Shown here piece after piece: positions 22,672 to 35,425 of a stretch of DNA of 64,000 bases. The DNA lies in the NCBI GenBank assembly GCA_025766275.1, contig JAFKAC010000004.1:434001-498000 (forward strand), in the 5' to 3' direction. The translations under genes were made by a program, and so were the position numbers. This stretch comes from Lactarius indigo (taxonomy: Eukaryota; Basidiomycota; Agaricomycetes; Russulales; Russulaceae). Every line of letters begins with the position of its first letter. Position 1 is the stretch's first letter. A model generated the notes under the pieces. The model did not search any database. It saw only the letters and a program-made list of their open reading frames with translations, and had not been told where the DNA came from.

Positions 22672-23012
22672 TGCTGTTGTTGCCTCAGTTCCCGACTGAC
22701 GTACTTATCTCGGTCCGCATTGATCGCAACCTTTGGTAGCCGTAAATTTGCACCCTTGCCAGATCTCTTACAAATAATGGCCGAGGTGTTTAAGTTTGTG
22801 AGAAAACCCGGATGTTCGAATCATCGACGGTGTTGCGTATGCGGCGCACCATTGTCCTTACATGCAGAGCGCGATTGAGATTACGACTTCGTAGCTGAAG
22901 CAGTGGAAATCCCAGTTTGTATCAGGTTATCACGAGTTCAATAATCAAAGAAATATTTCTGACTATCAATACTGTATTAGTGAAGAATTATAAACAATGC
23001 AGGAAATACATT

Positions 23013-26000
23013 CTATCCTCTACTCGCAAGATGATCCGACAACAACTTCGCAACCCAAAAGTGACCTTCCGACGACGCGATCTCAACCGGAGTCCGGCCT
23101 TTGCCATCCTTCGCATCTATATTTGCGCCGTGTTTAAGTAATAGGCGCACGATATTTCCTTCCACTGCATGGTAGGAAGATGCCGCGAGGTGGAGCGGCG
23201 TTGATTGATTCCCATTCTGTGCGTTGACATCTGCCCCATGCTGAATCAGTATCTCAATAGTTTCTGCACTCCACTTGGATGAAGCCAGATGTAAAGGCGT
23301 CGAGCGGGTGTCATCTCGTGCAGTGATGTCTGCCCCATGTCGAATCAATAGCTGCACGGTATCAGCCTTGTTGTTGGACTTCGCCCGACGCAATGAGTTT
23401 TGGTGCCAGTTGTCTTGTTGGTCAACGAGCCCCTCATCCTGTGCCAAGTCGAGTGCGTTAACATCAGTGCGTGCCGGATAAAGAGTCGTGTAGTCCCTGA
23501 ACTCACCCGAGATGACGCCAAATGTAAAGCCGTCCGGTGATTCCGATCTCGTGCTGTCACATCCGCGCCGCGTTCAATCAATAGCTGTACCGTATCAAGG
23601 CTCCCAAAAGACGATGCCAGGTGTAAAGGCGTCGAGTGGTGTTCATCCTGCGCAGTCACGTCTGCCCCATGATCGATCAATAGTCTCACGGTGTCTGCCT
23701 TCGTGCGGGACTTCATAGAATATTGGGGCGAGTACGCGCTGTCCTCCTGTCCATATCCATCGGCATTGCCGAATCAAGAGTAACATGGTTCTGGAACTCA
23801 CCCAAGACGACGCCAGATGTAAAGGTGTCCTGTGGCTCCTATCTTGCGCTGTAACATCTGCACCGCGCTCGATCAATAGCCGCACCGATTCGACACTCCC
23901 ATAGGAAGATGCCAGATGCAAAGGCGTTAAGTGGGTGTCATCCTGTGCGGCCACGTCTGCCCCATGATCGACCAATAACCTCACAGTGTCGGCCTTCACG
24001 CTGTACTTCCCATCACCGAGGGGTCGTCGACCATTGCTAGTATCGTCCTGTCATTTACGTTAGCCGTATGCAGCGGTATCTTAGACCAAGAGTGATGGGC
24101 TCACCCAAAAAGACGCCATATGCAAAGGCGTCCTATGGATCTGATCTTGTGCAGCGACATCCGCACCGTACTCTATCAATAGCCTCACCGTTTCAGTCCT
24201 CCCCCAAAATGCTGCCAGATGCAAAGCCGTAGAGTCGGTCTCATCTTGAATTGTCACGTCCGCCCCATGACCAACCAATAGCCTCACGGCATCGACCTTC
24301 ACATTGAGCGAGCGTGGCTGCTGACCATCATCCTGTCGAGTTTCATCAGGCCTGTGAGGGAAGAAAAATGGCGTAGCTCTGGCACTCACCCCAGACGACA
24401 CCATATGTAAAGGTGTTCTGCCTCTCCCATCCTGGACAGTCACATCCGCGCCATGCTCTATCAATAGCTGCATGATCTCAAGATTCACCCAGGACGACGC
24501 CAGGTGCAAAGGAGTTGAGTGATCCTCGTCCTGTGCTGTCACATCCACCCCGTGCTTTACCAATAGCCTCACAGTTTCGGCCTTCTCTTTGTACAGTTTT
24601 GAAATGGGTCCTACGCGACTGATGCACTGTCCATTTACATGAGTCACATACTTTCCGGGTCAGAAGCGAGAAGTTGTGGGACTCACCGAAGACGACGCCA
24701 GATGCAACGGCGTCTTATGGCTCTCATCTAGTATGGTGACATCCGCGCCGTGCTCGATCAATATACGCACAGTTTCGGAACTGCCCGAGAACGCCGCGAA
24801 ATGCAAAGCCGTTGACTGGGTCTTATCCTGTACAGTCACGTCTGCGCCGTGCTCTATCAATAATCGCACAGTGTCCGGATTCACATTGGACTTCTCAAAA
24901 AAGGGATCCCTGCTGTAGCTATCATCCTGTGGTTATATCAGCCTTGTTCTGGATCAAGAATGACGTGGTTATCGCACTCACAAAAGTTGATGCCAGATGT
25001 AAAGGCGTCCTGTGGTTCCCATCCTTCGCGGTGACATCCGCGCCATGCTCTATCAATAGCTGCATGGTTTCGGTGCTCCCAGAGCACGCCGCCAGGTGCA
25101 AAGGCGTCGAGTTGATCTCATCTTGCGCATTGACGTCCGCTCCGTGCTCAATCAATATCCGCATAATTTTGGCTTTCTGGTCCGGTCCAAGAAATATGAC
25201 GTCAGGTTTCTATCGACTTATATCAGTCCTGCGATGGATCAAGAACGACACAGTATTAGCACTCACCACAGACGACGCCAAGTGCAAAGGCGTCCTGTGA
25301 CTCGCATCTCGTGCAGTGACATCCGCGCCGCGGTCGATCAACAGCTGAACAGCCTCAGCATTCACCGAGGACGACGCCAGATGCAAAGGCGTCGTGTGTG
25401 TCTCGTCTTGTGCGTTGACGTCCGCACCAAGCTCAATCAATATCCGTACAGCTTTGGCACTCCTCGAGGATGATGCCATATGCAAAGGCGTAGAGTAGGT
25501 CATATCCCGCGCAGTCACGTCAGCCCCACGCTTGACGAATAGCCGTAAAGTGTCATCCACCGTGATTGGTATCGTCTGGTGCCAGCTGTTGTCGTCGTGC
25601 TGTCCGTCTGTATCAGCCCTGAGCAAGATCAGAGCGATGAGCTTCGGAACTCACCCAGGTGGAGACAAAATGGAGCGGAGTCTTGAGGTTCCAATCCCGC
25701 GCCATGACATCCGCGCCGTACTCGGTCAAAAACCCCAAGATTTCAAGATTTTTCTGGACCGCCGCCCGATGCAAAGGGGTTGAATGGGTCTCATTTTGCG
25801 CATTCACGTCGGCGCCATTCTCTATCAATATCCGTACGATCTCAAGTTTCCGAAGGGATGACGCCCAGTACAAAGGCGTCGAGAGCGTCGTATCTAGCGC
25901 GGTCACGTCTGCGCCGTGCTCGATCAAGAGCCGCACAATTCCAGCCACTGCAGCCTCTTCTTTTGGACCGTGGGTGAGATACTGTCCAGCTGCATCAGCC

Positions 26001-29000
26001 TTGTAGTGATCAATAATGACGTAGTCTGGCACACACCCGAACGTTCGACACCGCGAGATGCAAAGGCGTCTTGTGCTCCCGATCCTGCAGGATGACGTCT
26101 GCACCTTTCTCGATCAATAACCGCACAGTTTCGGCATCCCCAGAGTGGCACGCTAGATGCAAAGGCGTCCGGTAACTCAGATCCTTCATGGCGAAACTCG
26201 CTCCTCGCATTAGCAACTCGCGCGCAATGTCGGCATGTCCACCTTGTGACGCCAAGTGCAATGGGGTATTGCCGGTATGATCCGCATCGTCGACAGTTAT
26301 GCCGTGTCCTTGGTGTCTATTCACCTCTGCCGAATAGAGCAGAGTCCTGTGGTTGTCCCGTTGGGAATTTACGGGTACACCATGGTCGAATAGCCACTTA
26401 ACGATATCCACATGTCCATCCTCAGATGCAGCATGTAGTAGAGTGCGATTGTTGTAGTCTCTGATACCCAGGTCTATGCCGCGCTGGTAAAGTAGCTCCG
26501 CGATGTCGAAGTGTTTGTTGCGCAATGCCGCGACCAGTGGGCTGGGATTCCGACCAACTTGACCAGTTAGATACTGGGGGTTCTCAGCGACGATATGCGC
26601 TGCCAGGTCGTGGAACCCGCAGAGTGAAGCATAGTATAGGGGAGACCCGAGATGTTTACTGAAGTCGTAAAACCCGAAGTGGGGTGGAGGGTGCAGCCCG
26701 AGCCACACTTTGAGATGAGGTTCCGCGCGGTCAAAAAGACGTCGAATCCCATCTTCTACACGCGTCCATACATTCCCGAACCGCGCATGGTCTGCCCAGT
26801 GCCCGGCAGCATAACGAGCTAGAAGAGAATGATGTCTAACCTTGGCATCGTCGACCCGATTGTGGAGTAGGACCCCCAAACAGGCCTTGGCAATGACGGT
26901 GTGTGCCGGCTCGGGAAGGATATGAAAGCATGAAATATCTGCGCTTGAAGTAGCCAAGCGATCCGAGGTCAAGAATTCTTGGACCGAAAAGTGTGAAAAT
27001 TGGACCACGCGGTTACCGTGATCGCCGACAACAGAAATCAAACTGGAGCACGTAGACAGCACCGCATCTTGCTGATCCTTCCACCGCCAATTCTCCTTCA
27101 GCTCCGGTATAGCCTCCTCCCCCGAAAAGTCCAGTGCAAGGATCTCCGCTAGCTCCTCGACGAAAAGTGGACGCTTCGTCACGGTGAGACATTGTAACAG
27201 ACGATGTGCATAAAGTTGGTTGGTCGCCCCGATCTCCTTTATCACTCGTGCATATGTCTCGTCTAATGTCGCAGGAAGTTGCCGTAGAATATACGGGACA
27301 TTCTGTGGCAGGCAATGTCGCAGCGTCTCCAGCTGGCAAAAGACCCATCGGAACCTTGAACTAATAAGCAAACCTCATCGGCGGACCTTAAACGCACTTA
27401 CATTCCGTCGGCTCGTTCCGAGAGCGTCTGTACCACCATTTCTTTGTCCTCATCCCTCCATCGCCTCATCATCGTATTCGAGGGAAAATACACCACAGAT
27501 TTGATATATTCGGCGATATCGTTCTCTTGTCCGCTTTCGTTGTGAAGGGATACAGAACAATGCGTGAGCCGCCCGATCGCGTACTGGATGTCGACCTCCG
27601 GGCGACTAGTCACGCAGATACGAAGACTTGAGATGCGCCGTTGGACCAACTCCTTCACGACGTCAAGGACCAATTCGCGAGAGGATGGAATTCCAGAGAT
27701 ATTGGGACACTCGTCAAGAGCATCCATGACCAGATAAACTGGACGCTGATTGGGGAGGGCGAGCATCTCCTTGAGGCAGTCCATCAATGCTTTGTCACTG
27801 GGCTGACGCGTGCCTTTGCCATATGCGTCATAGAGCCGAGAGAGTATGTCGCAGAAGGGATGGGAAGAATGAGAGAGTTGGATGAGAAGTGAGCGAAGTA
27901 GATCGCGGCGAGATTGCTTGGCGACATCCTGAAAATCGAAGTAAAAGTACGCCATGGAGGCCAATCCAGCCTTGTTCAGGGCGTCGATATCGTTAATAAT
28001 TGCGGAGCTTCTCAGTTATCATTAGTTACTTGAAATGCGAGACTTAAGAATCGACGAACCACAGAATGCTTTTCCCAGAGCCCGCTATGGAACGGGCGGT
28101 ACGTCACATCAAGGGAATCAGTAGGGAATCAACAAGAGTGAGACGGGCGTACGTTTGCCGTGGATCCACAGCAGCGATCCGGTCGCTTTCCATTCCTCGA
28201 ACATTTTGCTTTTACAGAACCACTCCGCCGTTCCCTCGTGTTGACGATCAGACGCAATGACGTGATTTGTAGATGGATCCGAGGGAGACTGCCATTCTCT
28301 GAGGCTCTTAAGCAATTGTGTCCCTGTGAGTATGTTAGACGCTCAATCATCGGCAATGATCAGATCGATGACGGACGCTTTAGGTCGTCAACGTTTTGCG
28401 ACGTCGTTTGCATGATCGATTTCGCTTCCTTTCCGTCTAGATATTTCAACATTAGTGATGGCGTCAACGACTTGCTAAGGACAGTCTACGCACCGCCGAT
28501 AACCGTTTGTACTTTTCCATCGACGTCCTTCACGCCAGCCTCGACCGCCTCCACCTTTTTGTCGATGTCGTGTGCAACCTTCAGCGCCTCCGCATTCGCC
28601 ATTCGAGCCTCTTCGTTCGTCATTTTGTCCAACTTCGTCAACCCATCTTCCAGCCTCCTTATTCCCGCCACCTTCTTTAGAAACTTTTCTGTACGTAGTC
28701 ATCAACGTCCAGAAACCTAAGGCCGTGCGTATGGCGAAATATAAACCTACTCGCTCGACTCTGCTTCATTTCCTTTGTGGCAGTCCCAAGAATATCCAGC
28801 ACCTCCACCATTATATTCACCATCATGTCCGTCATCGCCGGAGTCGGTCTGACTTTGGTATAAATCTCCAGTCGTCTGAAGAAATTCTCGATGTGCTCGA
28901 AGATATCGATGAGGACGTCTTGGCTGGCTTCGACTTCTTTTGCCGCCTGACGACCACCGATGTCGTAATAGACCTTACGAGTAGATAAGCGAGAGTGCTT

Positions 29001-29419
29001 ACCAAGAGGAGAACACCAGCACCAGCAAATATCGCTTTAGCAGGTGAGAAGGCCTGCAGAAATGGTATTAGAGTGATATCGCCAACAGGTCAATCAATGT
29101 TCACCAAACCGATCCCTTCGCCGAGTGTCTGCGAGAACGTATACAGTACATTGATTGTAGGGTTGAGCCATTTGTGCAATCTCTCGTCGGCGGTCCGAGA
29201 TTGTTTGAACTGGTCGACTTGTTCTTGGAGGATAGTTAGAATGGCCGCAGGAGAGTCGCATGGTTGAAGTTGGGTGGCGAGAGGATGAGCGGTGAGATCG
29301 TGTTTTGTCTTTTTATTATATTCCTTGATCGCCTTTTCGAAGATGATTTTAAAATTGGAAGAGGATGGAGTCGTTGCGGGAGTCTTCGAGGACGAGCTAG
29401 GAGCGGAGGAGCGACTCAT
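23013..29419 (-). CDS. NLR-like protein: Goodbye-like N-terminus, NACHT, exon-duplicated ankyrin array (NLR2)
   Basis: Paralogue of NLR1 with the same order. The start is ATG at 29417-29419 (MSRSSAPSSSSKT). The Goodbye-like region, coiled-coil linker, 25-nt Walker A exon (28060-28084), Walker B (VYLVMDALDE, about 27730) and winged-helix part (FRWVFCQLETLRHC) are all present. Ankyrin repeats follow, first in the NACHT-end exon (about 26010-26700), then in a tandem series of exons each coding two repeats. Each unit ends at the same ankyrin position with a GTGAG donor: complements at about 23502, 23797, 24100, 24385, 24682, 24977, 25262 and 25650, mostly 285-300 bp apart. The last exon stops at 23013. 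No stop lies inside a predicted exon, so it is probably functional. The intron-rich array, against the intronless array of NLR1, is the main structural difference. Confidence 0.82.
28060..28084 (-). other. 25-nt exon carrying the Walker A core of NLR2
   Basis: Counterpart of 8048-8072 in NLR1. Both flanking introns are conserved in position. The 3' intron acceptor reads GAGAAG, and the join restores the P-loop followed by ILCSAIIND. Confidence 0.65.
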
Positions 29420-30145
29420 GCTGAGAGGGCAGTGCCGAGGTGGTAGATGAGTTCGATTCAACGGCTAGCAAGCGCTGGTGAGCGTGGGCATCTCTGGCTG
29501 TGGAAAGCTGTGGAAGACTTGCTGGATTCGTTCATAGACGCCCAAAGTCCCAACATGACCACTGCACAGCCCAAGTGTACCAGGCGGGTGCACGATTCAT
29601 CCTCAAGCTATATACACCACCCCAGTACTCACGTTGGTCAGGTAGCCAGCCTGAGAGGTATTCCATCAAACTGCCGCTCATACAATCCGGGACATGGTGA
29701 GCAACATGTGCACCGGGGCGTCTCACTGTCCCGTGCCTGGACGAATGTTCAGAATAACTTGAATGGGCAGCTTGTTCATTGCTTATCGATACGAGCATTC
29801 GCGAATTGGAGAAAGAAAAAGGACTGAGGGTGGTGAGATGTGTCGGGAGTGAGGGAACTTGTACCGAAGAGGAAAACACGCACCCACGCTTGCAGCGACT
29901 CACGAAATCGAGTGAGGTCACTCAGTGCTAAGAGACTGCTACACAGGTAGCATCAGATGACATGTTATTAGCTAGCAATACTACTGGTCCTTGTTTTCCC
30001 GTGATACACGACAACGAGAACCAGTTAGAAGACATCCGACTGATCAACGAGTTTGTTGGATGCTTCGAACTCTTCTTTGAGATATGCTCTGTGAAGCTCG
30101 AAGAACAACCCCCCATGAAGGGCTTTCTCATGAGAAACTCCTCAA
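29420..30145. other. Intergenic: NLR2 promoter side, no gene
   Basis: The part next to 29419 should be the NLR2 promoter. From about 29990 the DNA resembles the flank of the duplicated LRR segment (CCGTGATACA, ACATCCGACT). No supportable ORF. Confidence 0.4.
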
Positions 30146-30815
30146 CTATCTCAGGGACATGCCGCGGAACACCTCCAGCTCGGGCAGCGCCACAAGCACC
30201 CTCGACCCACTCGCCCTAAACCCGTTAGCGCAACGCAGATAGTTTGGTGCGAGGGGACGTACCAGATGCACGGATGCAGGCGTGACGGGCGAGTGCTCGT
30301 GCCAATAGTCGACAGCGGGGATGCGCAGCCAACGCAGGCGCGGGAACAGCCGCACGGCGTGCACGAGCACCGCGATGCTCTCGAACGACGCAACCTCGAG
30401 ACGGCACAGCGCCTCCCCGCGCATGTGCGCCAGCGCCTCGAGCACGACCGCGTCCACGCATACGCTCCCGAGCAGCTCTAAAGCAGCACCGCCATGCAGC
30501 AGCGCGCGCCCCGCTGTGGCGGGGCTTCCTGGCATTTCCATCACGTGAAGCGTGCGGAGCGCTGGTAGAGCGCTGGTGGACAGCGCTCCCGGGTCAAGGT
30601 GCTTCCATGCTGCGTGCTGCAGCCTCGGCGTGTGCTCTAGAAGCATGGCGAGCACGCGCATTTGATGGCACTCCAGGCACGAGAATGTCGAGGGCAAGCG
30701 CTCGTAGGCGCGGGAAGCACATATCGTCGAGGTGAGCATGCGGATCGAATGACGGATCATGCACGACGAGCGTGAGGCTCTAGCATGCCAGCGTGACATT
30801 AGCCGAGAGGAAGAG
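30146..30815 (-). pseudogene. LRR/F-box-type gene remnant, copy 3
   Basis: This is the best preserved of the three copies: a single minus frame from the copia LTR boundary to 30146. It gives LQHAAWKHLD, LPALRTLHVMEMPGSP, LGSVCVDAVVLEAL, LCRLEVASFES, VHAVRLFPRLRWLRIP and ELEVFRG. The repeated Leu spacing fits leucine-rich repeats. The upstream part, about 30660-30780, is shifted. The copia LTR begins 3 bp beyond, so the gene may have been broken by that insertion. Confidence 0.5.
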
Positions 30816-30818
30816 CAG

Positions 30819-31146
30819 TGTTGCATTTCGGCATGCTCGACCCGGCCGACTCGAACCCCACCAAAACAACAACGCCACGATAATGCATGGCAGCTCAAGG
30901 TCTACCATCTCCGTCAACATTTCGCTTCAAACATTTCCAGATTCATAGGGGTCGCTTTCCCCCTTTCTCACCATTCTTGCTCTCTCCTTTATTTTTATCT
31001 GACTCCTGTTTCACACCCTACATGGCTTGTGCGTCTTTATGCCTCTTTACTATACTTTATTCTTGTTTCTGTTAAAAATGTATCTACATTGTATTAAAGT
31101 GCGCTCTCATGTACCAGAATTATTATCCAGTTGTTCCTCCTCCCTC
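30819..31146 (+). repeat. Copia LTR, left portion (same family as 2646-3150)
   Basis: Begins TGTTGCATTTCGG like the left-hand copia LTR and matches it over about 330 bp. It then stops at the KDZ element junction after CTCCCTC (31140-31146). The remaining 181 bp are at 52830-53010; joined length (one target copy counted) is about 509 bp against 505 bp in the intact copy. Confidence 0.85.
31140..31146. repeat. Target site duplication of KDZ element, left
   Basis: CTCCCTC here and at 52823-52829 flanks the inverted repeats. Joining the outer flanks over one copy restores continuity with the related LTR at 2646-3150. The motif is pyrimidine-rich, so the exact length (7 bp) carries some doubt. 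Confidence 0.65.
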
Positions 31147-31435
31147 CAGCCAATGATCTGCCATGACTTTCATAACTCATGGGCCATCCGACGGGAAGAA
31201 CCCCTCATAACTCATGGGCCAACCGACGTCGGCCAACACACAAAATTCTTCCGGAATTCATGGGCCACCCGACGTCAGTTCCGATGTAGGAATTGCTAAA
31301 GGAAGTAGCAATATTTCCTTCCATAATGGAAGAATCAGATTTCCGGGTCATTTCCCAAAACAGAAGAATAAACACTCATTCATTTCCTGAAATGGAGGGA
31401 TCATGACCCATGTTACTTCCTGAAATGGGGGTACC
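31147..31435 (+). repeat. KDZ left terminal inverted repeat
   Basis: Begins CAGCCAATGATCTGCCAT and matches the reverse complement of 52534-52822 with scattered mismatches over 289 bp, ending at a shared GGTAC box. Inside it, TCATGGGCCAxCCGACG occurs three times as a direct repeat (31177, 31212, 31258), a likely transposase-binding module. Confidence 0.88.
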
Positions 31436-31479
31436 TATACAGATGCCCAGAATCCAGTCAGGAGAGATCTCACAGAAGG

Positions 31480-33100
31480 TGGGCCTCATGGAAGCTTACT
31501 TTCCCATCATGGGAAACTCAACAGAAGCTCTTATTCCCAGGATGGAAGCTATGACGGAAAGTAAGTATCCCATGATGGTAGACTTCATGGAAACTCAGTT
31601 TCCCGTGATGGGATACTCAGTTTCTGTGAAGTGCTCCGTAATGGGACAATCATGAGAACGATCACAGAAACAGTTTCCCGTGACAGGAAAAGTCACAGAA
31701 GGACAGTTTCCTGCGATGGGAAACTACATGGAAACACATTTCCCGTAACGGAAAGATTCATGGAAACACGGTGTCATGTCACAGGAACAGTAACGGAAAC
31801 TCGCTTTCTCGTGATGGGAATATTTATGGAAACTTCATTGCCCATCACGGGTTAAGTCACGGAAACCAAGATTCCCGTTACGGAAATACTCACGGAAACA
31901 TATCTTCCCGTGACGGAAAGACTCACGGAAACCTATCTTCCCGTCACGGGAAGGTTCACGGAAACTCAGTCTCCCGTCACGGGTTAAGTCACGGAAACTA
32001 AGGTTCCCGTGACAGAAAGGCTCACGGAAACATATATTCCCGTCACGGGAAGATTCACGGAAACATATCTTCCCGTGATGGAAAGTCTCACAGAAACATA
32101 TCTTCCCATCACGGGAAGGTTCACGGAAACTCAGTCTCCCATCACGGGTTAAGTCACGGAAACTAAGGTTCCCGTGATGGAAAGGCTCATGGAAACATAT
32201 ATTCCCGTCATGGGAAGATTCACGGAAATATATCTTCCCGTGACGGAAAGTCTCACGGAAACATATCTTCCCGTCACGGGAAGGTTCACGGAAATTCAGT
32301 CTCCCGTCACAGGTTAAGTCACGGAAACTGAGGTTCCCGTGACGGAAAGACTCACGGAAACATATCTTCCCGTCACGGGAAGGTTCACGGAAACTCAGTC
32401 TCCCGTCACGGGTTAAGTCACGGAAACTGAGGTTCCCGTGACGGAAAGTCTCACGGAAACATATCTTCCCGTCATGGGAAGATTCACGGAAACATATCTT
32501 CCCATGACGGAAAGTCTCACGGGAACATATCTTCCCGTCACGGGAAGGTTCACGGAAATTCAGCCTCCCGTCACGGGTTAAGTCACGGAAACTGAGGTTC
32601 CCGTGACGGAAAGACTCACGGAAACATCTCTTCCTATAATGGGAAGATTCAAGGAAATTCAATTTCCTGCCACGGGAAAAGTCACGGAAATTGAGTTGTC
32701 CTCGATGGAAATATTTACAGAAACATATCATCCAGTGATGGGAATATACACGGAAACTAAGTTACCCATCATAGGAAACATGACTGAACCTGAGCTTCCT
32801 GTCACAGGAAATATCACAACAACTGAGCTTTCTGTGATGTGAAACTTCACAGCAAATGATATTACAGTGATGGAAAACCTCGCGGAAACTGAGTGTCCCA
32901 CCACAGGAATATTCACAGAAACTCACTTCCTATTACTGGAATATTCACGGAAACTGGGTCTCTCATAATGGGACAATTCACGGAAAGTGAGGTTGCCATC
33001 ATAAGATATTTCACAGAGAGTGAATTTCCTGTCACACAAAATTCACTGAAGCTGAGGTTCCCTGTGCAGGCGCCTCACTGAAACTCAAGTTCCCATTATC
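31480..33100. repeat. Subterminal 33-bp tandem array with TCCCGT/ACGGGA palindromes
   Basis: Degenerate units of about 33 bp, each with TCACGGAAA and a TTCCCGT-ACGGGAA palindrome; the cleanest part is 31835-32731. Because 33 is a multiple of three, the array gives a long open minus frame with an 11-residue period (FRxxxRDGxxx). I treat that frame as an artefact of the repeat. Confidence 0.8.
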
Positions 33101-33408
33101 GGAGACATCATGGAAGGTACTCCCTTTACTGTAAGACAGTCTACAGCTCTCCATTTTCATATAGACTCCCATACATTGGAAGATGATATGCATGAATCAG
33201 TCTTTCTCAAATGGACAAGCAAATATTCATATGGTTTCCAGAATGGATAATCCAACAACCACAGGTTCTTAAATTTCTACAAAGGTATCACTGTATCACT
33301 AATTGCCTCTCTGAAGGTATGTTGGATCCAGTCCACCGGAACCCCTGCCAATATCTACATTCCTTTATAATGATCAGATCACACAGTATATGTCTTTACT
33401 GTGCTTAC

Positions 33409-35425
33409 TTACCTGGCTTTATCTGTCATCTTGACCACTCGCTTGACTCGTCCTTGCTGGGGCTTGGGCACACCAGGGTTGTTATATGGCACAGATCCCA
33501 CTGGAGGTCCTGTCCCAGTCCTTGGATGTTTCCGAAATGTTTCCGCCCTTGATATGCTCAATGGAGGAGGATGCAATGATTTGCTAGTGGCTATAAAATA
33601 GTATGCATGAGTTTGTATGGCCATAAGAGAAATGGTAAGCTGCTCACTAGGAGCAGATGTCTGTTCAGCCTCCCTATTTCTACTGAGGGCAGATGAAGAT
33701 GGCGATGGTGGAAGAGGTGGGGTCACAGTTGGAGATTGTAAACCATTGATTTCATTTGAGAAGTCTTCCTCTTCACTGCTAGTGTCTGACTCAGACTCAT
33801 TGGAATCTGAGCATCTCTGTGTCTGCTGTGGATTCTGTATCCGCTGTGGATTCTGTATCTGCTGTGGATTCTGGATCCGCTTCGGATTCTGGATCCACTG
33901 TACCGCCTGATCTCTATCAGTAAGTAGCTCACAGGATGAGTTCCAGATCAATGGAATTAATCCTTCTTTCTCGCGTTTCCTCCAGTGGTCTAGCAGCCTG
34001 AACTCCTGAACTATACGGAGCTTTGATGGATCCACCCATGGAAATCCAGTTGGGAAGCATTCCTCCTCAATCCATGCGGCTGGATCACTGCAGACTTTGC
34101 TCCAAGGGATAGTTGCTTTCTTCCTACCAGAGATGAATCCTAACTCATATGTGTTATCATAGAACTGTAAAGGGAATATCCTTAACTCACTGATATGAGC
34201 ATTACAATAATCCCTAAGAGCTGACTGAACGACCTTTGCTGAATAGCCATCATCTAGGGTAATGGAAGGAATTTCAGGTTCCCCATCTGAATCCACAACA
34301 ATCTTCACTTTGTTCTTGAGTGTCTTTGAATGTTCCGCAGGGATAACTTGGTCATGCTCTATACTATGAATATGAGATAATGTTGATGGATGTGTGGAAA
34401 TGTGACAAACCGGGTCCAAAGCACTTCCGGCTGTATTTCATCCACTCCTGCCAGACCATGGCATTTCTCCAGTCTGGGCAGAAGTCCGAAAAGGACATTC
34501 CATCATCCAGAACCCTGTTCCAGTCATCCCTACAAATATGTGGCAATGTAAAGGTAGTGCTGCAGCTGGATACATCTTAGGAAGACTTACATTGAAGCTC
34601 TTGGGTTTCCGTCCTTGTCTGCATAAGCCACCAGAACAATTGAGCGCATTCCACATGTCTTGAATAGCTGTGTTTGGAAGTCCCTAACTATCCGGCCACG
34701 GAAAGCTGCTTGAGCCATTCTAACAAGGTGTATTATGTGTGTGGATCATGAATACATGGGTGGAAACTCACTTGGCTTGGATATCCCTTGGGGGTCTGTC
34801 CTCTGACCACTCCTTTGCAAGTTCGACATATGGTTCTTGTTCCTCTGTAGTTAGCTGTTTCCAAAGCATTGTTGTTGCATCCTGGAGAGCTCCTAAGAAT
34901 GCCTGAGATCCAGGAACACCACTGGAAATCCTCTGTGCAAGTTCCATAATCTCTTCCTTGTTCTCATGGTAGAATGCATTCTGGGCTGACCACTTCCGAG
35001 TAAACTTGATAAGTTGACGATGAGGATGGGAATAGTGATTGTAAAACCAGGTTCTGATTTTCTGGAGCCATATGTATCAGTGAGCCTTTACATGGATTAA
35101 CTCTCAATGCTCATACCCTTTTAGTCTCCTTTTTATCAAAGCCAGTATTTGGAGGCCTAAGGGCATACAGGTCTCCCATAGCCCTCTCAAGGATAGTCTT
35201 CCGTGTCTCTGTATCAGCCTTTTGGAACTCTTCCACATACCCCTTCAAGATGGTGGCATCCTGATGGGTTAGGGAAAAACCTTTGTCTGAGGCATGGATA
35301 GATGGAGAAGAGATCTCAGACTCCCCAGCTGAGCTCCCGGATAGATGGTCGGATTGCATAGCTATGATATTAGGACGTAAGAATGTGTGGGAGATGTATA
35401 TGGTGTTTGTGGAATTGTACCACAT
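33409..35425 (-). CDS. KDZ-element hypothetical gene M1, five exons
   Basis: A minus-strand gene assembled from five phase-consistent exons with short introns (for example donor GTATGAG after ETKR, acceptor CTCCAG; donor GTGAGT after IQAK; donor GTAAGTC after PRASM, acceptor TTTGTAG). The N-terminus is acidic with SHPSIHASDKG-like composition (first ATG 35425, alternative 35359). Next comes an aromatic helical block (TWFYNHYSHPHRQ, then WKQLTTEEQEPYVELAKEW) that loosely resembles an HMG-like or DNA-binding helix set. A conserved globular part contains DLDDGYSAK-type and WIEEECFPTGFPWVDPSKLR motifs. A C-terminal Pro/Ser-rich tail with IQNPQQ hexapeptide repeats follows. No catalytic motif. Its place inside the element and the many expressed-looking introns suggest a cargo or regulatory gene; the function is unknown. 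Confidence 0.6.

Larger units (their letters stand above)
20340..22740. repeat. Segmental duplication, right copy
   Basis: Direct, diverged copy of 15480-17780, including the LRR-like remnant and the 3' anchor CGCATTGATCGCAA. The copies differ by many substitutions and indels, so the duplication is old or the copies have decayed. Confidence 0.7.

Noticed and set aside
29947..30131. Minus frame of 67 codons near 30000
   Set aside because: No domain, no start context, lies in DNA resembling the flank of the duplicated segment.
31835..32731. 298-codon open minus frame with an 11-residue period
   Set aside because: The frame is produced by the 33-bp tandem array; no start context, introns or normal composition, and palindromic units explain openness on both strands.
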